Below, one piece after another: positions 35,978 through 44,300 of a stretch of DNA of 64,000 bases. Under the pieces are notes generated by a model. The model worked only from the letters and a program-made list of their open reading frames with translations. It did no database searches and was not told the DNA's origin. Position numbers and translations under genes: made by a program. This DNA comes from CAZLPZ01 sp964607245 (GTDB lineage Bacteria; Pseudomonadota; Alphaproteobacteria; Micavibrionales; Micavibrionaceae): the NCBI GenBank assembly GCA_964607245.1, contig CAZSIB010000004.1, positions 56,116 through 120,115 on the forward strand, written 5' to 3'. Positions within the stretch are counted from its first letter, which is position 1. Each line of letters opens with the position of its first letter.

Positions 35978-36508
35978 TCACGGCGTTGTGATCAATTGAT
36001 AGCCGTTGGGGATGGTCACAAGAATTCGGGGAACACTGGGATCGCCTTCAATCTTTTGGCGCAGGCGATAAATATGCGTTTCAAGCGTATGGGTTTCAAG
36101 CCCCGGTGCATACCCCCACACTTTATCCAGGATATCATTCCGGGATAATTTTTGCTCAGGAGCTCGATACAAATACCGTAACAAATCATTTTCGCGACCG
36201 CGCAAGGCAACGGGAGATTGCGTCGATGCGGGCGTATAAGAACTTTCATTCGGGGACCAAACTCCTGACCTCAGTGAAATTTGGTCGGGGAGTTGATCCG
36301 CCCGATCTTTGGCGCGCGCCATTACCCAGTCCAGCAAGGCCCCCAGGCGAACGGGCGAGTCAAGCGAATCGATCCGAAGATTGTGGGTTTCACCGGCACC
36401 GACAAATTGCCAGGCCCCCGTATCGGGGCAGTGGGCGGCAAAATCCGAAAGAACGCGCCCAAGCACCACATCAGATACCATGATTTTGAATGAGGGAATA
36501 ATGTCCAT
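35978..36508 (-). CDS. OmpR/PhoB-type winged-helix regulator without receiver domain
   Basis: A 176-residue DNA-binding protein. The C-terminal ~90 residues are an OmpR-type winged helix: ALRGRENDLLRYLYRAP, SRNDILDKVWGYAPGLETHT, then LETHIYRLRQKIEGD and the wing ILVTIPNGYQL. The N-terminal ~85 residues are not a receiver: no DD pocket, phosphorylated Asp or Lys is visible. It could be a truncated or atypical response regulator that does not need phosphorylation. The start MDIIPSFKIMVSDVVLG lies divergent from the next gene, 75 nt away. Confidence 0.75.
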   Translation of the reverse strand: MDIIPSFKIMVSDVVLGRVLSDFAAHCPDTGAWQFVGAGETHNLRIDSLDSPVRLGALLDWVMARAKDRADQLPDQISLRSGVWSPNESSYTPASTQSPVALRGRENDLLRYLYRAPEQKLSRNDILDKVWGYAPGLETHTLETHIYRLRQKIEGDPSVPRILVTIPNGYQLITTP

Positions 36509-36583
36509 CCGTCTATATATGAATCTTTGGCACCCGGCTTGCAAGGGGAAAGCAAGAGATGCTTTTCCAAGAAAGGAATGGTC

Positions 36584-37228
36584 ATGACAATACCTGCCGA
36601 TATGCCATCATCTGTTGCACCGCCGCTCCGTCGATATGAACGGGTTTCAGGCGGCGACCCGGAACGCATGGGCGGAACCCAAATATATTACGCAAATATG
36701 CACGATTTTGCCGAGACATTTGCAGCAGAAGCCGCCGATCCCCATGTTGTCGGGGCCGCCGATGTGCTCGATATTCTGAACCCGCTGCAACATCTCCCCC
36801 TCATTTCAAGCCTGTACCGCGATATCACGGGCGATCAGATCAAGCCGGGTGCCCGGATGATTGGCGGGGCTGTTTTTGGGGGCGGCGTGGGATTGGCCAG
36901 TTCATCGGTGAATGCCGTAATCGAAGAAAAAACGGGGGCTGATATTGGAGGTAATTTGGCTCAAAGCATTCAAGGGACAGGGAAAAAACCAACAAAATCG
37001 GCCGATCGGTTTGTCGAACGGGAACCTGTCACGATTGCCTGGAATGACCCGCCCCTTGAGGCCGCGGTTGAAACGCGCGCCGAAACCCTGCCCCATGTTG
37101 CGGCCGCGCGGTATGTCCGTGCCTCAGAAACCTTGCCGACAGTACCGTCCGAAGCCCCCCGTGCCTATGCCCTTGTCCGGATGGTAGACCCAGAACGCAG
37201 CGCGGGCAGCCTGGCCCATTATGCATAG
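36584..37228 (+). CDS. Hypothetical 214-residue protein with glycine-rich segment
   Basis: The start MTIPADMPSSVAPPLRRYE is favoured by AAAGGA upstream; an ATG at 36578 is two residues longer. The middle holds a Gly/Ala-rich hydrophobic stretch (ARMIGGAVFGGGVGLASSSV, about 88-107), like a glycine-zipper membrane helix. The C-terminal half is Ala/Pro/Glu-rich and probably disordered. It is divergent from the winged-helix regulator, which may control it. No family recognised. Confidence 0.5.
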   Translation: MTIPADMPSSVAPPLRRYERVSGGDPERMGGTQIYYANMHDFAETFAAEAADPHVVGAADVLDILNPLQHLPLISSLYRDITGDQIKPGARMIGGAVFGGGVGLASSSVNAVIEEKTGADIGGNLAQSIQGTGKKPTKSADRFVEREPVTIAWNDPPLEAAVETRAETLPHVAAARYVRASETLPTVPSEAPRAYALVRMVDPERSAGSLAHYA

Positions 37229-37306
37229 ATTTACGTAATATTAATATTTCTGCGTCATAATTTGTTCTAAAGATCTATTGATTTGGACAGGAAAGGGCGC
37301 CGCGAC

Positions 37307-37603
37307 ATGGGCAGTGATGTGAAGAATCCACGAAATATGAATCCGCATCAGCTTAAGGCATTATTGGCGGGTGAAAAGGCTCCACCGGCGACGGACAAAC
37401 CGGGTCCATCTGGAGCTCGTGGTGGTAACTGGACGAATGGAGAACGTGGGAATGCCTCACGTTTGTTTCGTGATGAAGTTGATCGCCCAAAACCTGCTGT
37501 CGCACCCGCGGCCCCGACATCTCCGGGATTAAACAACGGGTGCGGGACTGCCGGAACGGAAAACGCCGTTATCTCAACCAGCGCGCCCTCTTGCGGGGTT
37601 TAG
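37307..37603 (+). CDS. Hypothetical 98-residue disordered protein
   Basis: A small Pro/Ala/Gly/Asn-rich protein (MGSDVKNPRNMNPHQLKALL) with no membrane segment, ending in a Cys-containing tail (NNGCGTAGTE and SAPSCGV). The ATG at 37307 has AGGAAAGG upstream and is preferred to a TTG at 37283. It follows the glycine-rich hypothetical by 78 nt and converges on hldE. Function unknown; low complexity leaves coding status uncertain. Confidence 0.4.
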   Translation: MGSDVKNPRNMNPHQLKALLAGEKAPPATDKPGPSGARGGNWTNGERGNASRLFRDEVDRPKPAVAPAAPTSPGLNNGCGTAGTENAVISTSAPSCGV

Positions 37604-37610
37604 GCTCTAA

Positions 37611-39131
37611 TTAACCCGCGATGGGAACATCTTTCCGCTGCATGCGGTTCAGGGTCGCGGTTGTGCTATACCCTTCGACAAAGGGCATGATCTCGACGCG
37701 GCCCCCCACGGCGCGGACCGTCGGGGTTTCGGGCAGAGTATCGGGCGTATAATCCCCCGCCTTGAAATAAATATCGGGTTCGAGCGCGGCAATCACCTGG
37801 CAGGCCGTATCCTTTTCGTCAAGATCATTGCCGAACAAAACCACACCGTCCACGCTTGAAAGCGCCGCCATCACATGGGCGCGACTGGCCCCATCGTTAA
37901 AGGGTCGCCCTGGGCCTTTCAGACGCGCAACGGACGCATCGCTGTTGAGCCCCACGATCAAATGATCGCAGCGTGCACGTGCGGCGTGTAAATAGGTTAC
38001 GTGTCCCTGGTGCATAATGTCAAAACACCCATTCGTGAACCCAACGCTTTGGCCCAGGGCTTTCCACCGTTGGATCGCGTCCTTTGCCTCGGCCCAGGTC
38101 AGAATACGCGCCTGCATATCACCTGACGGCGTTCCTTCCTGAACGGCGTTGGCGAGCTCGCGCGGATAGATTTTTGCGGTGCCTGCTTTTCCAACCACGA
38201 TGCCGCCCGCAAGATTCGCAAGATAGGCAGCATCCGACAGATCAGCCCCAATCGACAGGGCAGCGGCCAGTGTGGCAATCACCGTATCGCCGGCACCCGA
38301 AACATCAAAAACATCCCGCGCACATGCCTGTAGATGAAGGGGCGTTTGTCCCGGCCTCATCACACTCATTCCGTCTTGAGACCGGGTGGCCACAATGGCA
38401 CCAATATTTGTGCTGGTGAAAATTTGGGCCCCCGCGGTTTCAATATCTGCATCTGTTGCGGTGGGCAGGCCATGGGTTGCCCGGGCCAGTTCCTTGCGGT
38501 TCGGGGTGATGATATCGGCACCCCGATAGATTGAAAAATCAGGATGACGAGGGTCAACCAAAACGCGGACACCCCGTTCTTTTGCCGTGTCAATCGTATG
38601 CCGAATAATGCCGGGGGTCATGACCCCGCGTCCATAGTCAGAAAGGATGACACTATCCACCTGGGCCAGATTATCGGTGATTTGGGCTTTGAGGGCCATT
38701 TCGATTTCGGGTGGAATTGGCGCGAGCGTTTCATGGTGCACGCAAAACATTTGCTGTGTGCCGACCATATAACGGATTTTGACCGGGGTCGGACGGTCCT
38801 TCGCGATAACAAGACCGTCGGTTTTTATTGCCATTTCATCCAAATAACGGCGTAGATACGCTCCGCCTTCGTCATCTGCAATGACACTGGCAAGGCTCAC
38901 TTGAACCGATAAGGCCGCAAGATTGGCAAGCGTATTGCCCGCCCCTCCCGGCATTGCGTTTTCGCGCGTGACGTTCAAAATCGGGATCGGTGCTTCGGAG
39001 GAAAGACGGTGCACATCGCCATAGATAAAACGATCGAGAATAATATCGCCGACGACCAAAACGCGGGCCGCATGAAACCGTGAAATCAAATCGAGCAGGG
39101 TCGGCGTTGAGGGAAGGTAAGTCTCTGTCAC
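37611..39131 (-). CDS. hldE: Bifunctional heptose 7-phosphate kinase / ADP-heptose synthase HldE
   Basis: A 506-residue enzyme of ADP-heptose synthesis for the LPS inner core. The N-terminal ribokinase-like domain (about 1-330) shows LVVGDIILDRFIYGDVHRLS, MPGGAGNTLANLAAL and the SGAGDTVIATLAAAL active-site motif. The C-terminal nucleotidyltransferase (about 355-506) shows GFTNGCFDIMHQGHVTYL with the HxGH site. Both halves look complete. Presence of this gene fits a heptose-containing LPS. Confidence 0.95.
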   Translation of the reverse strand: MTETYLPSTPTLLDLISRFHAARVLVVGDIILDRFIYGDVHRLSSEAPIPILNVTRENAMPGGAGNTLANLAALSVQVSLASVIADDEGGAYLRRYLDEMAIKTDGLVIAKDRPTPVKIRYMVGTQQMFCVHHETLAPIPPEIEMALKAQITDNLAQVDSVILSDYGRGVMTPGIIRHTIDTAKERGVRVLVDPRHPDFSIYRGADIITPNRKELARATHGLPTATDADIETAGAQIFTSTNIGAIVATRSQDGMSVMRPGQTPLHLQACARDVFDVSGAGDTVIATLAAALSIGADLSDAAYLANLAGGIVVGKAGTAKIYPRELANAVQEGTPSGDMQARILTWAEAKDAIQRWKALGQSVGFTNGCFDIMHQGHVTYLHAARARCDHLIVGLNSDASVARLKGPGRPFNDGASRAHVMAALSSVDGVVLFGNDLDEKDTACQVIAALEPDIYFKAGDYTPDTLPETPTVRAVGGRVEIMPFVEGYSTTATLNRMQRKDVPIAG

Positions 39132-39279
39132 AGGGGCCTCACAAGCGAATAAATGGGTTTTAAAGCCTATTAACTTTCTTTTATGACCAAAATTTAGATT
39201 TCGTCAATCTTTATCTGGTGTAATAGGGGGAAGATTACGGGTGGTCCCGTAAAAAAGCAAGGAAATAGGGCGTTTTTTC

Positions 39280-40299
39280 ATGTCTTCTCTGCCTGACACA
39301 TTGTCGACGACCCGGACCGATGCGCGTCCGCCGCGGGGTGTGCTCCAGCTTTTGAAAGCATATTTTACAACAAACCGGATCGGCGATTTGCTGGTCCTCA
39401 AGGGGCGCCTCTCCCCTGTTCAACTGGAACATGCCCTGGTGCTGTCCCGCGCACGGGGGCAACGTTTGGGTCGGATCTTGGTGGACGAGCGGATTTTACG
39501 TCCGCATGAACTTTATGCGCTTTTGGGAACGCAATGGAGTGTGCGGACCCTGGCGTGGGGTGTGGCCATGTTGATGTCGGTGGGGGTTACGACCCCACGC
39601 ACGGCACGTGCGGATGATGACCGGGTTCAACAATACAGCATGACCGAAACCTATGCCTATAACTCAGCAGCGCGGGTGCCATCATCAACGCTGATGCCGC
39701 GCTTTGATTTCGCCTTTCGGACAATTCACGCGCCGCTTTTTGGATCCGATGAACGACGCTCCGATGATTTATCCGCGTTTGTCAAATGGACGTCCATGTT
39801 TGAACGTTATAACGCCCAGCTTGAAATGAACAGCACGCGGGCGACCCTAGTCGCCTGGAAAAATCAGATCACCATGACCGCGCCTGACACCGTTGCAGAC
39901 CTCGCGCGCGGGATTGATCATATTATCAATCAGATTGATTACGTGGATGACCGTGAAAACTGGGGTCGGTCGGATTATTGGGCGACACCGTTTGAATTTT
40001 TGTCGCGCGGTGGCGATTGCGAAGACTTTGCGATTGCAAAATATATGTCGCTCAAGGCCTTGGGCGTGCCCGAAGATCAGTTGCGCATTGCGATTGTGCA
40101 TGATTTGGTGCGTAACCAACCACATGCGATCCTCATCGTCTATTCGAATGAAGGACCGTTGGTCTTGGACAACCAATCGCAAGTGACACATCACGCCGAC
40201 GAGATTACGCGGTACAAACCGATTTTCTCGATCAATGCAAAATCGTGGTGGTTGCATACCGGCGGCGCGCGGGTCGAAGTGGCTTCAGCTGCGCGGTGA
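39280..40299 (+). CDS. LapG-type cysteine protease with MshEN-like N-terminal domain
   Basis: A 339-residue protein in three parts. Residues ~30-85 (TNRIGDLLVLKGRLSPVQLE, ARGQRLGRILVDERIL) resemble the MshEN/type II secretion ATPase N-terminal domain, which in other proteins can bind cyclic di-GMP. A hydrophobic segment follows (RTLAWGVAMLMSVGVTT, about 89-105), then a transglutaminase-like LapG domain (about 120-330). The catalytic triad is visible: Cys247 in RGGDCEDF, His282 in QPHAIL and Asp297 in LVLDNQ. LapG proteases release surface adhesins. The domain fusion is unusual. It converges on the PP2C gene with a 15-nt overlap. Confidence 0.75.
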   Translation: MSSLPDTLSTTRTDARPPRGVLQLLKAYFTTNRIGDLLVLKGRLSPVQLEHALVLSRARGQRLGRILVDERILRPHELYALLGTQWSVRTLAWGVAMLMSVGVTTPRTARADDDRVQQYSMTETYAYNSAARVPSSTLMPRFDFAFRTIHAPLFGSDERRSDDLSAFVKWTSMFERYNAQLEMNSTRATLVAWKNQITMTAPDTVADLARGIDHIINQIDYVDDRENWGRSDYWATPFEFLSRGGDCEDFAIAKYMSLKALGVPEDQLRIAIVHDLVRNQPHAILIVYSNEGPLVLDNQSQVTHHADEITRYKPIFSINAKSWWLHTGGARVEVASAAR

Positions 40300-41184
40300 T
40301 AGGACGGCGCTTGGGGTTGAGACGCCACCGACAGAAAATTCAACAATCGTGATATCGTCGTGCCATTTTTGGCCGACAGCCACACCTTTGGTTGATTTGT
40401 ATCGTCCAATCATCAGAGAGTCTTGTTTATAATAGGCAAGTTGTTTATCAAGCTGTCGTTTGTGGTTGCCAAGAGGGAATAAAACACCGTCGCTTGCAAG
40501 GATGATTTTTTTGGGATGGGGCGTGCCCTCCGGATCAATCGGATAAACTTCAATGAATTTTTCAGGAACATCGCGTCCATCAATAACGCCGTAACCAAGT
40601 AGTGTATTGGCATTATTCATGAGGAGAGGTTGATTCTCGAGGAGAGGCATAATGATTCTTCTGCCAAGATCATCTTGTCGAAGTGCTTCGATGGTTGTTG
40701 TATGCCGTTTAAGCATGGCCTGAATATAGGCGGCGCGGAGCTTAGAAGTTTCCTGGTCAATTTTCTTTTTACCAAAATTTGTGCGAGTCCGCGGACCCTG
40801 TCCAATTTTAAAATGACTATCCCCAATGCGCCAAATTTCCTGCCGGTTAGCTGAATAAATAACGACACTTGCATTTGGACGATCGCCCGTATATGTCGGC
40901 GCATTGGTCTGTGGGACATAGCGGTCAATAACATTTTCTTGAACTGCGGCACTTAAGCATGCAACAGCCTGGAAGGCATCGCTTGCCCGAGGAAGTTTTT
41001 GAATTGCCTGAGCAACCGCTTCTGCAGCCAAGATGCCGCCTGTTTTACCATCAAATTTCTCACCAGATTTTGATGTGGCCCCGTCAATGACGGCGATGAA
41101 GTCATCTGTGATGACAAGACGGTCTTCACCGCCATCTGGCACACCATTTTTGCTTTCTTGAAAGCGATAAGTTACGTGAGGCAT
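40285..41184 (-). CDS. PP2C-family protein phosphatase
   Basis: A 299-residue soluble serine/threonine phosphatase of the metal-dependent PPM family. Visible are GGEDR (about 18-22), the AVIDGATSKSG motif (Asp34, Gly35), RIGDSHFKIG, the metal-binding LASDGVLF (Asp232) and the C-terminal DDITIVEF (Asp276, Asp277). No membrane or sensor domain is attached. It directly follows the Nudix-like gene: TAA and ATG abut with no gap, and AAAGGA precedes the start, so the two proteins are made together. Lower GC than neighbours suggests transfer. The substrate phosphoprotein is not evident. Confidence 0.8.
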   Translation of the reverse strand: MPHVTYRFQESKNGVPDGGEDRLVITDDFIAVIDGATSKSGEKFDGKTGGILAAEAVAQAIQKLPRASDAFQAVACLSAAVQENVIDRYVPQTNAPTYTGDRPNASVVIYSANRQEIWRIGDSHFKIGQGPRTRTNFGKKKIDQETSKLRAAYIQAMLKRHTTTIEALRQDDLGRRIIMPLLENQPLLMNNANTLLGYGVIDGRDVPEKFIEVYPIDPEGTPHPKKIILASDGVLFPLGNHKRQLDKQLAYYKQDSLMIGRYKSTKGVAVGQKWHDDITIVEFSVGGVSTPSAVLSPRS

Positions 41185-42285
41185 TTACAGTATCCTTTCT
41201 AGTGCAGCTTTTGCGATTTTATCTGCGGGTTGAAGTATTGGCCGGAAGGCTGGAAAGAAATTCGCTGGATTTGTTTGATCTTGGCCTGGATAGAGGGAGA
41301 TACGTTCTCCATTCGCAGCTTGTTTTAGAGATTGTGGATCAGATAGGAAAATAAGTCTATCTAACAGATCGCCCGTTCTGTGGTCGCCTTCACCGTCTTT
41401 GAGGATCAAGTCTTCTGGCTTCACACCCTCTAGCCTTACCGCATAGATAAAATCAAGATTTACATCCATATTCTTATAAACGGATTGAACATCAAAGAAA
41501 CGTGTATTTTTATGAATCAGTAGGTCCCGGCCAATTAACTGAACCACTGGAGCTGTCAATTCTGGGACGACCAGAGGTTTCGCTGTCACCGTTTTAGGGG
41601 TTTGAATAGTATACCCTTGCTCTTCTAATCGAGAATTAATCCATTGAGAAAGAATTCGGCGTGTATCAAAGGCGGCTTGCATGAAAGCATGTTTGGGACC
41701 ATTTTGTTCATGTCCTTCTGGTATAATATCAATCGGGGTTAATAAATGGCCTTGAGATTTCGCATACAAATGGCACTCTTCAAAAAGTTCTCGCGCGGCT
41801 TGGTTTGCAAGATTTTCGGGGCCGTTAATGCCGCGACCACTGTTTCCACCACTTGCGCCCCCGCCAAAACGAGAGAGCTGACTTAAGCCGATAGTTCCTT
41901 TCGTTCTTGAGGTACTAGAACGCTGTACGATTGGAATTCTGATAGAGCCATCATCAAAAACAAAGACTAATATTGTCATTGTGCCAATGGTTCGTTTCCT
42001 TGCGGCAATTGCGCTGAAGGCAAGGTTAAAACGATTTTCCGCGTCTTTTACGGCGTCAGGGACTGGGTCTTTTCCAAGCTCCGAAAATTGCCATTTCAAA
42101 AGTGTGTCGGGGTATCGGCTGTCTGGATTTAATAGAGCACCCGGGGCGTCACGATATATTTGAATGACGGGGAAGGTAGATTCGGACAGGCCGTATTCCT
42201 TTCCAGGAACATGGTGAATGTCAAAAATAATAGCCCCATCCGGATGATCCTGCAAAAGAAGGTCCTTATTTTTCAACGTACTCAT
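41185..42285 (-). CDS. Nudix-like protein paired with PP2C phosphatase
   Basis: A 366-residue protein with a near-complete Nudix box: Glu157, then seven residues, then RELFEECHL (165-173), giving E-x7-REUxEE with the usual last Gly replaced by His. A Gly-rich insertion (RFGGGASGGNSGRG, about 139-152) precedes it. The N-terminal ~100 residues and the C-terminal ~190 residues have no match I recognise; with 366 residues it is much larger than ordinary Nudix hydrolases. AT-rich and coupled to the phosphatase. Hydrolysis of a nucleotide derivative is plausible but unproven. Confidence 0.6.
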   Translation of the reverse strand: MSTLKNKDLLLQDHPDGAIIFDIHHVPGKEYGLSESTFPVIQIYRDAPGALLNPDSRYPDTLLKWQFSELGKDPVPDAVKDAENRFNLAFSAIAARKRTIGTMTILVFVFDDGSIRIPIVQRSSTSRTKGTIGLSQLSRFGGGASGGNSGRGINGPENLANQAARELFEECHLYAKSQGHLLTPIDIIPEGHEQNGPKHAFMQAAFDTRRILSQWINSRLEEQGYTIQTPKTVTAKPLVVPELTAPVVQLIGRDLLIHKNTRFFDVQSVYKNMDVNLDFIYAVRLEGVKPEDLILKDGEGDHRTGDLLDRLIFLSDPQSLKQAANGERISLYPGQDQTNPANFFPAFRPILQPADKIAKAALERIL

Positions 42286-42317
42286 TTTAGTCCCTGAGTT
42301 TTGAGTAATTTAGGAAA

Positions 42318-42345
42318 GTTGTAGACTAAAATAAAAATATGTCAA
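42318..42345 (-). promoter_or_regulatory. Candidate promoter of the Nudix-PP2C pair
   Basis: On the minus strand TTGACA (42340-42345) and TACAAC (42318-42323) are 16 nt apart, in an AT-rich spacer about 35 nt before the Nudix-like start. The -35 is perfect; the -10 is weak. Confidence 0.35.
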
Positions 42346-42360
42346 CATTTATATTTTTGT

Positions 42361-43794
42361 TTATATTCCTATCTCCGCAACCCTCAGAATATTCGTCGTG
42401 CCGGCCTTGCCAAAGGGGACGCCCGCGGTCATGACCAAACGGTCGCCTTTTTTCCCAAGCCCTTGGGTTTTTGCATTTGTAATTGCTGTTTCGACGGCTT
42501 CGCCGAAAGTTGCAACTTCGGGGACAATCACCGGGTGCATGGCGTAAGATAACATCAATCGGCGGGCGACGCTTTGGATGGGGGTCAAGGAAAGAATCGG
42601 AACCCAGGGCCGGTGCCGTGCCATGCGCAATGCGGTGGTTCCCGATTGGGTATAACAGACAACGGCGATTGCGCTTACATCGCGCGCCACCTGGTACGCC
42701 GCGCGGGTAATGGCATCGTGTGCGGTATCGGCATTCAAGCTTCCGGGATAATCGGCGTCGACCAGGTCGTGGTAATAATCGTCGCGTTCGACGCGCGCAC
42801 AGATGCGGTCCATGATGCTCACCGCTTCGATCGGATAGGTACCACTTGCGGTTTCGGCGGACAACATCACGGCGTCAGTACCATCATACACAGCTGTTGC
42901 GACATCGGAGGCCTCGGCCCGCGTGGGGGCTGCACTATCAATCATGGATTCAAGCATTTGGGTCGCGACGATCAAGGGCTTGCCCGCCGCGCGGACCAGA
43001 CGCACCACGCGTTTTTGGGTGGAGGGAACATCTTCCGCTGGGATTTCAACGCCCAGATCCCCGCGCGCCAGCATCACACCATCCGCAAGATCGATGAGTT
43101 CGGGCAGGCAAGTAAGGGCCGAGGGCTTTTCAATTTTGATACAAAGTGCGGCGCGGCCCTGAACGCGGGTGCGCGCATCAATCACATCACTGGGTTGTTG
43201 AACAAAAGAAAGCGCAATCCAGTCAACCCCCATCCCCAGGGCCGCGTCCATATCGACAATATCTTTGGGGGTAAGGGCCGGAATAGGCAAGACAACGCCC
43301 GGGACATTCAGCCCCTTGTTGTTGGAAAGACGTTTTCCGGAGACAACGGACGTCACCAGGTAATCCGGCCCCTTTTCATCGATCCGCAGACGGACCTTAC
43401 CATCATCGCAGAGAACATAATCCCCCACATCGACGGCATTGATAATCTCCGGATGGGGCAGGTTCACGCGCGTGGTGTCGCCCGGGGTGGAGTCAAGGTC
43501 AAGACGCAATTTTTGCCCCGGGGTGAGGTCAATTGCGCCGTCCTTAAATTTTCCAACGCGCAGTTTCGGCCCTTGCAAATCGGCAATCACGGCAATCGGC
43601 CGCGCGTATTTCTTTTCGAGGTCACGAATGGTGGATAAACGGCGGGCATGGTCGGCGGGGACACCGTGGCTGAAATTCAGGCGAAAAACATCAACGCCTG
43701 TTTGAAATAATTTTTCGATCATCTCCGGAGTGTCGGAGGCGGGTCCTAATGTTGCAACGATTTTTGTTTTTCGGGTGCGTAAGAGTGGAGTCAT
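42361..43794 (-). CDS. pyk: Pyruvate kinase
   Basis: A 477-residue glycolytic enzyme converting phosphoenolpyruvate and ADP to pyruvate and ATP. I choose MTPLLRTRKTKIVATLGPAS, preceded by AGGAAAG; an upstream ATG at 43905 would add 37 unconserved residues. Motifs are DVFRLNFSHG, the active-site IKIEKPSAL, MLARGDLGVEIP and VMLSAETASGTYP. The C-terminal regulatory domain is present (VVCYTQSGTTALRMARHRP). Normal length. Confidence 0.95.
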   Translation of the reverse strand: MTPLLRTRKTKIVATLGPASDTPEMIEKLFQTGVDVFRLNFSHGVPADHARRLSTIRDLEKKYARPIAVIADLQGPKLRVGKFKDGAIDLTPGQKLRLDLDSTPGDTTRVNLPHPEIINAVDVGDYVLCDDGKVRLRIDEKGPDYLVTSVVSGKRLSNNKGLNVPGVVLPIPALTPKDIVDMDAALGMGVDWIALSFVQQPSDVIDARTRVQGRAALCIKIEKPSALTCLPELIDLADGVMLARGDLGVEIPAEDVPSTQKRVVRLVRAAGKPLIVATQMLESMIDSAAPTRAEASDVATAVYDGTDAVMLSAETASGTYPIEAVSIMDRICARVERDDYYHDLVDADYPGSLNADTAHDAITRAAYQVARDVSAIAVVCYTQSGTTALRMARHRPWVPILSLTPIQSVARRLMLSYAMHPVIVPEVATFGEAVETAITNAKTQGLGKKGDRLVMTAGVPFGKAGTTNILRVAEIGI

Positions 43795-44057
43795 TTTTTC
43801 TTTCCTATAATCCTTTAAGTTCTGCTGGGGCTCAGTCTGCGCCCGGCGGGCGAAAAAATCCAGCCCCTGATTCGGGGTGATTCGGCCCGATTCGGGGTGC
43901 GACACATCGTCACGAAAACCCGCTGTTGAATCAAAGAACTAATCAAAAAAAGAAGGAAAATAAGGGGGGTTGCTGTCGGAGTAAAAAACGCCAAATTTTG
44001 TGTAACGCGCGAAACGGTCTTGCGTTTTAAATGACAGAAAATATTTAACGCCTGGGG

Positions 44058-44085
44058 ATGGTTATTCGGATAACCATTATTTTTT
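44058..44085 (+). terminator. Rightward terminator-like hairpin upstream of nrdA
   Basis: ATGGTTAT, a TCGG loop and ATAACCAT form an exact 8-bp stem followed by TATTTTTT. No rightward gene ends here, so it would end a short leader or small RNA, or act as an attenuator for the nrd transcript. Confidence 0.4.
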
Positions 44086-44238
44086 CATCTAAAACAGGGC
44101 GTTATATGGGGTCGACAAATGTGGCCTGCGGATAAGAGGAAAACAATCGCCTATACGTCCTCAAAAAAATGCTCGTATCCTAAAAGAACCCACGGACCAC
44201 TAGGGATAGGGGTTGAGCGGGGATAAAAACGGATCTTT

Positions 44239-44254
44239 TGCCTATATCTTGTGG
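44239..44254 (+). promoter_or_regulatory. Candidate NrdR box upstream of nrdA
   Basis: GCCTATATCTTGTG (44240-44253) matches the known NrdR box ACACtATATcTTGTGT at about 12 of 14 central positions. NrdR boxes usually come in pairs; a second, weaker site (CACTAGGGATAGGG) lies about 40 nt upstream. NrdR represses nrd genes when dATP is high. Confidence 0.35.
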
Positions 44255-44300
44255 TTCTTACCGGGATTAGGCCCAAACCAAATGAAATCAGGAGTTCGTC

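Larger units (their letters stand above)
43795..44300. other. Gene-free region between divergent pyk and nrdA
   Basis: 506 nt without a convincing gene. From pyk outward it holds a tandem GATTCGGGGTG repeat (about 43870-43900, two close copies), a rightward hairpin with a T-run (44058-44085) and a candidate NrdR box (44239-44254). It must contain the promoters of both pyk and the nrd unit. Confidence 0.6.

Noticed and set aside
42574..43638. A 354-codon rightward frame opposite pyk
   Set aside because: It is antisense to a complete, well-conserved pyruvate kinase, and its own protein is His/Gly/Arg-rich without a recognisable fold.
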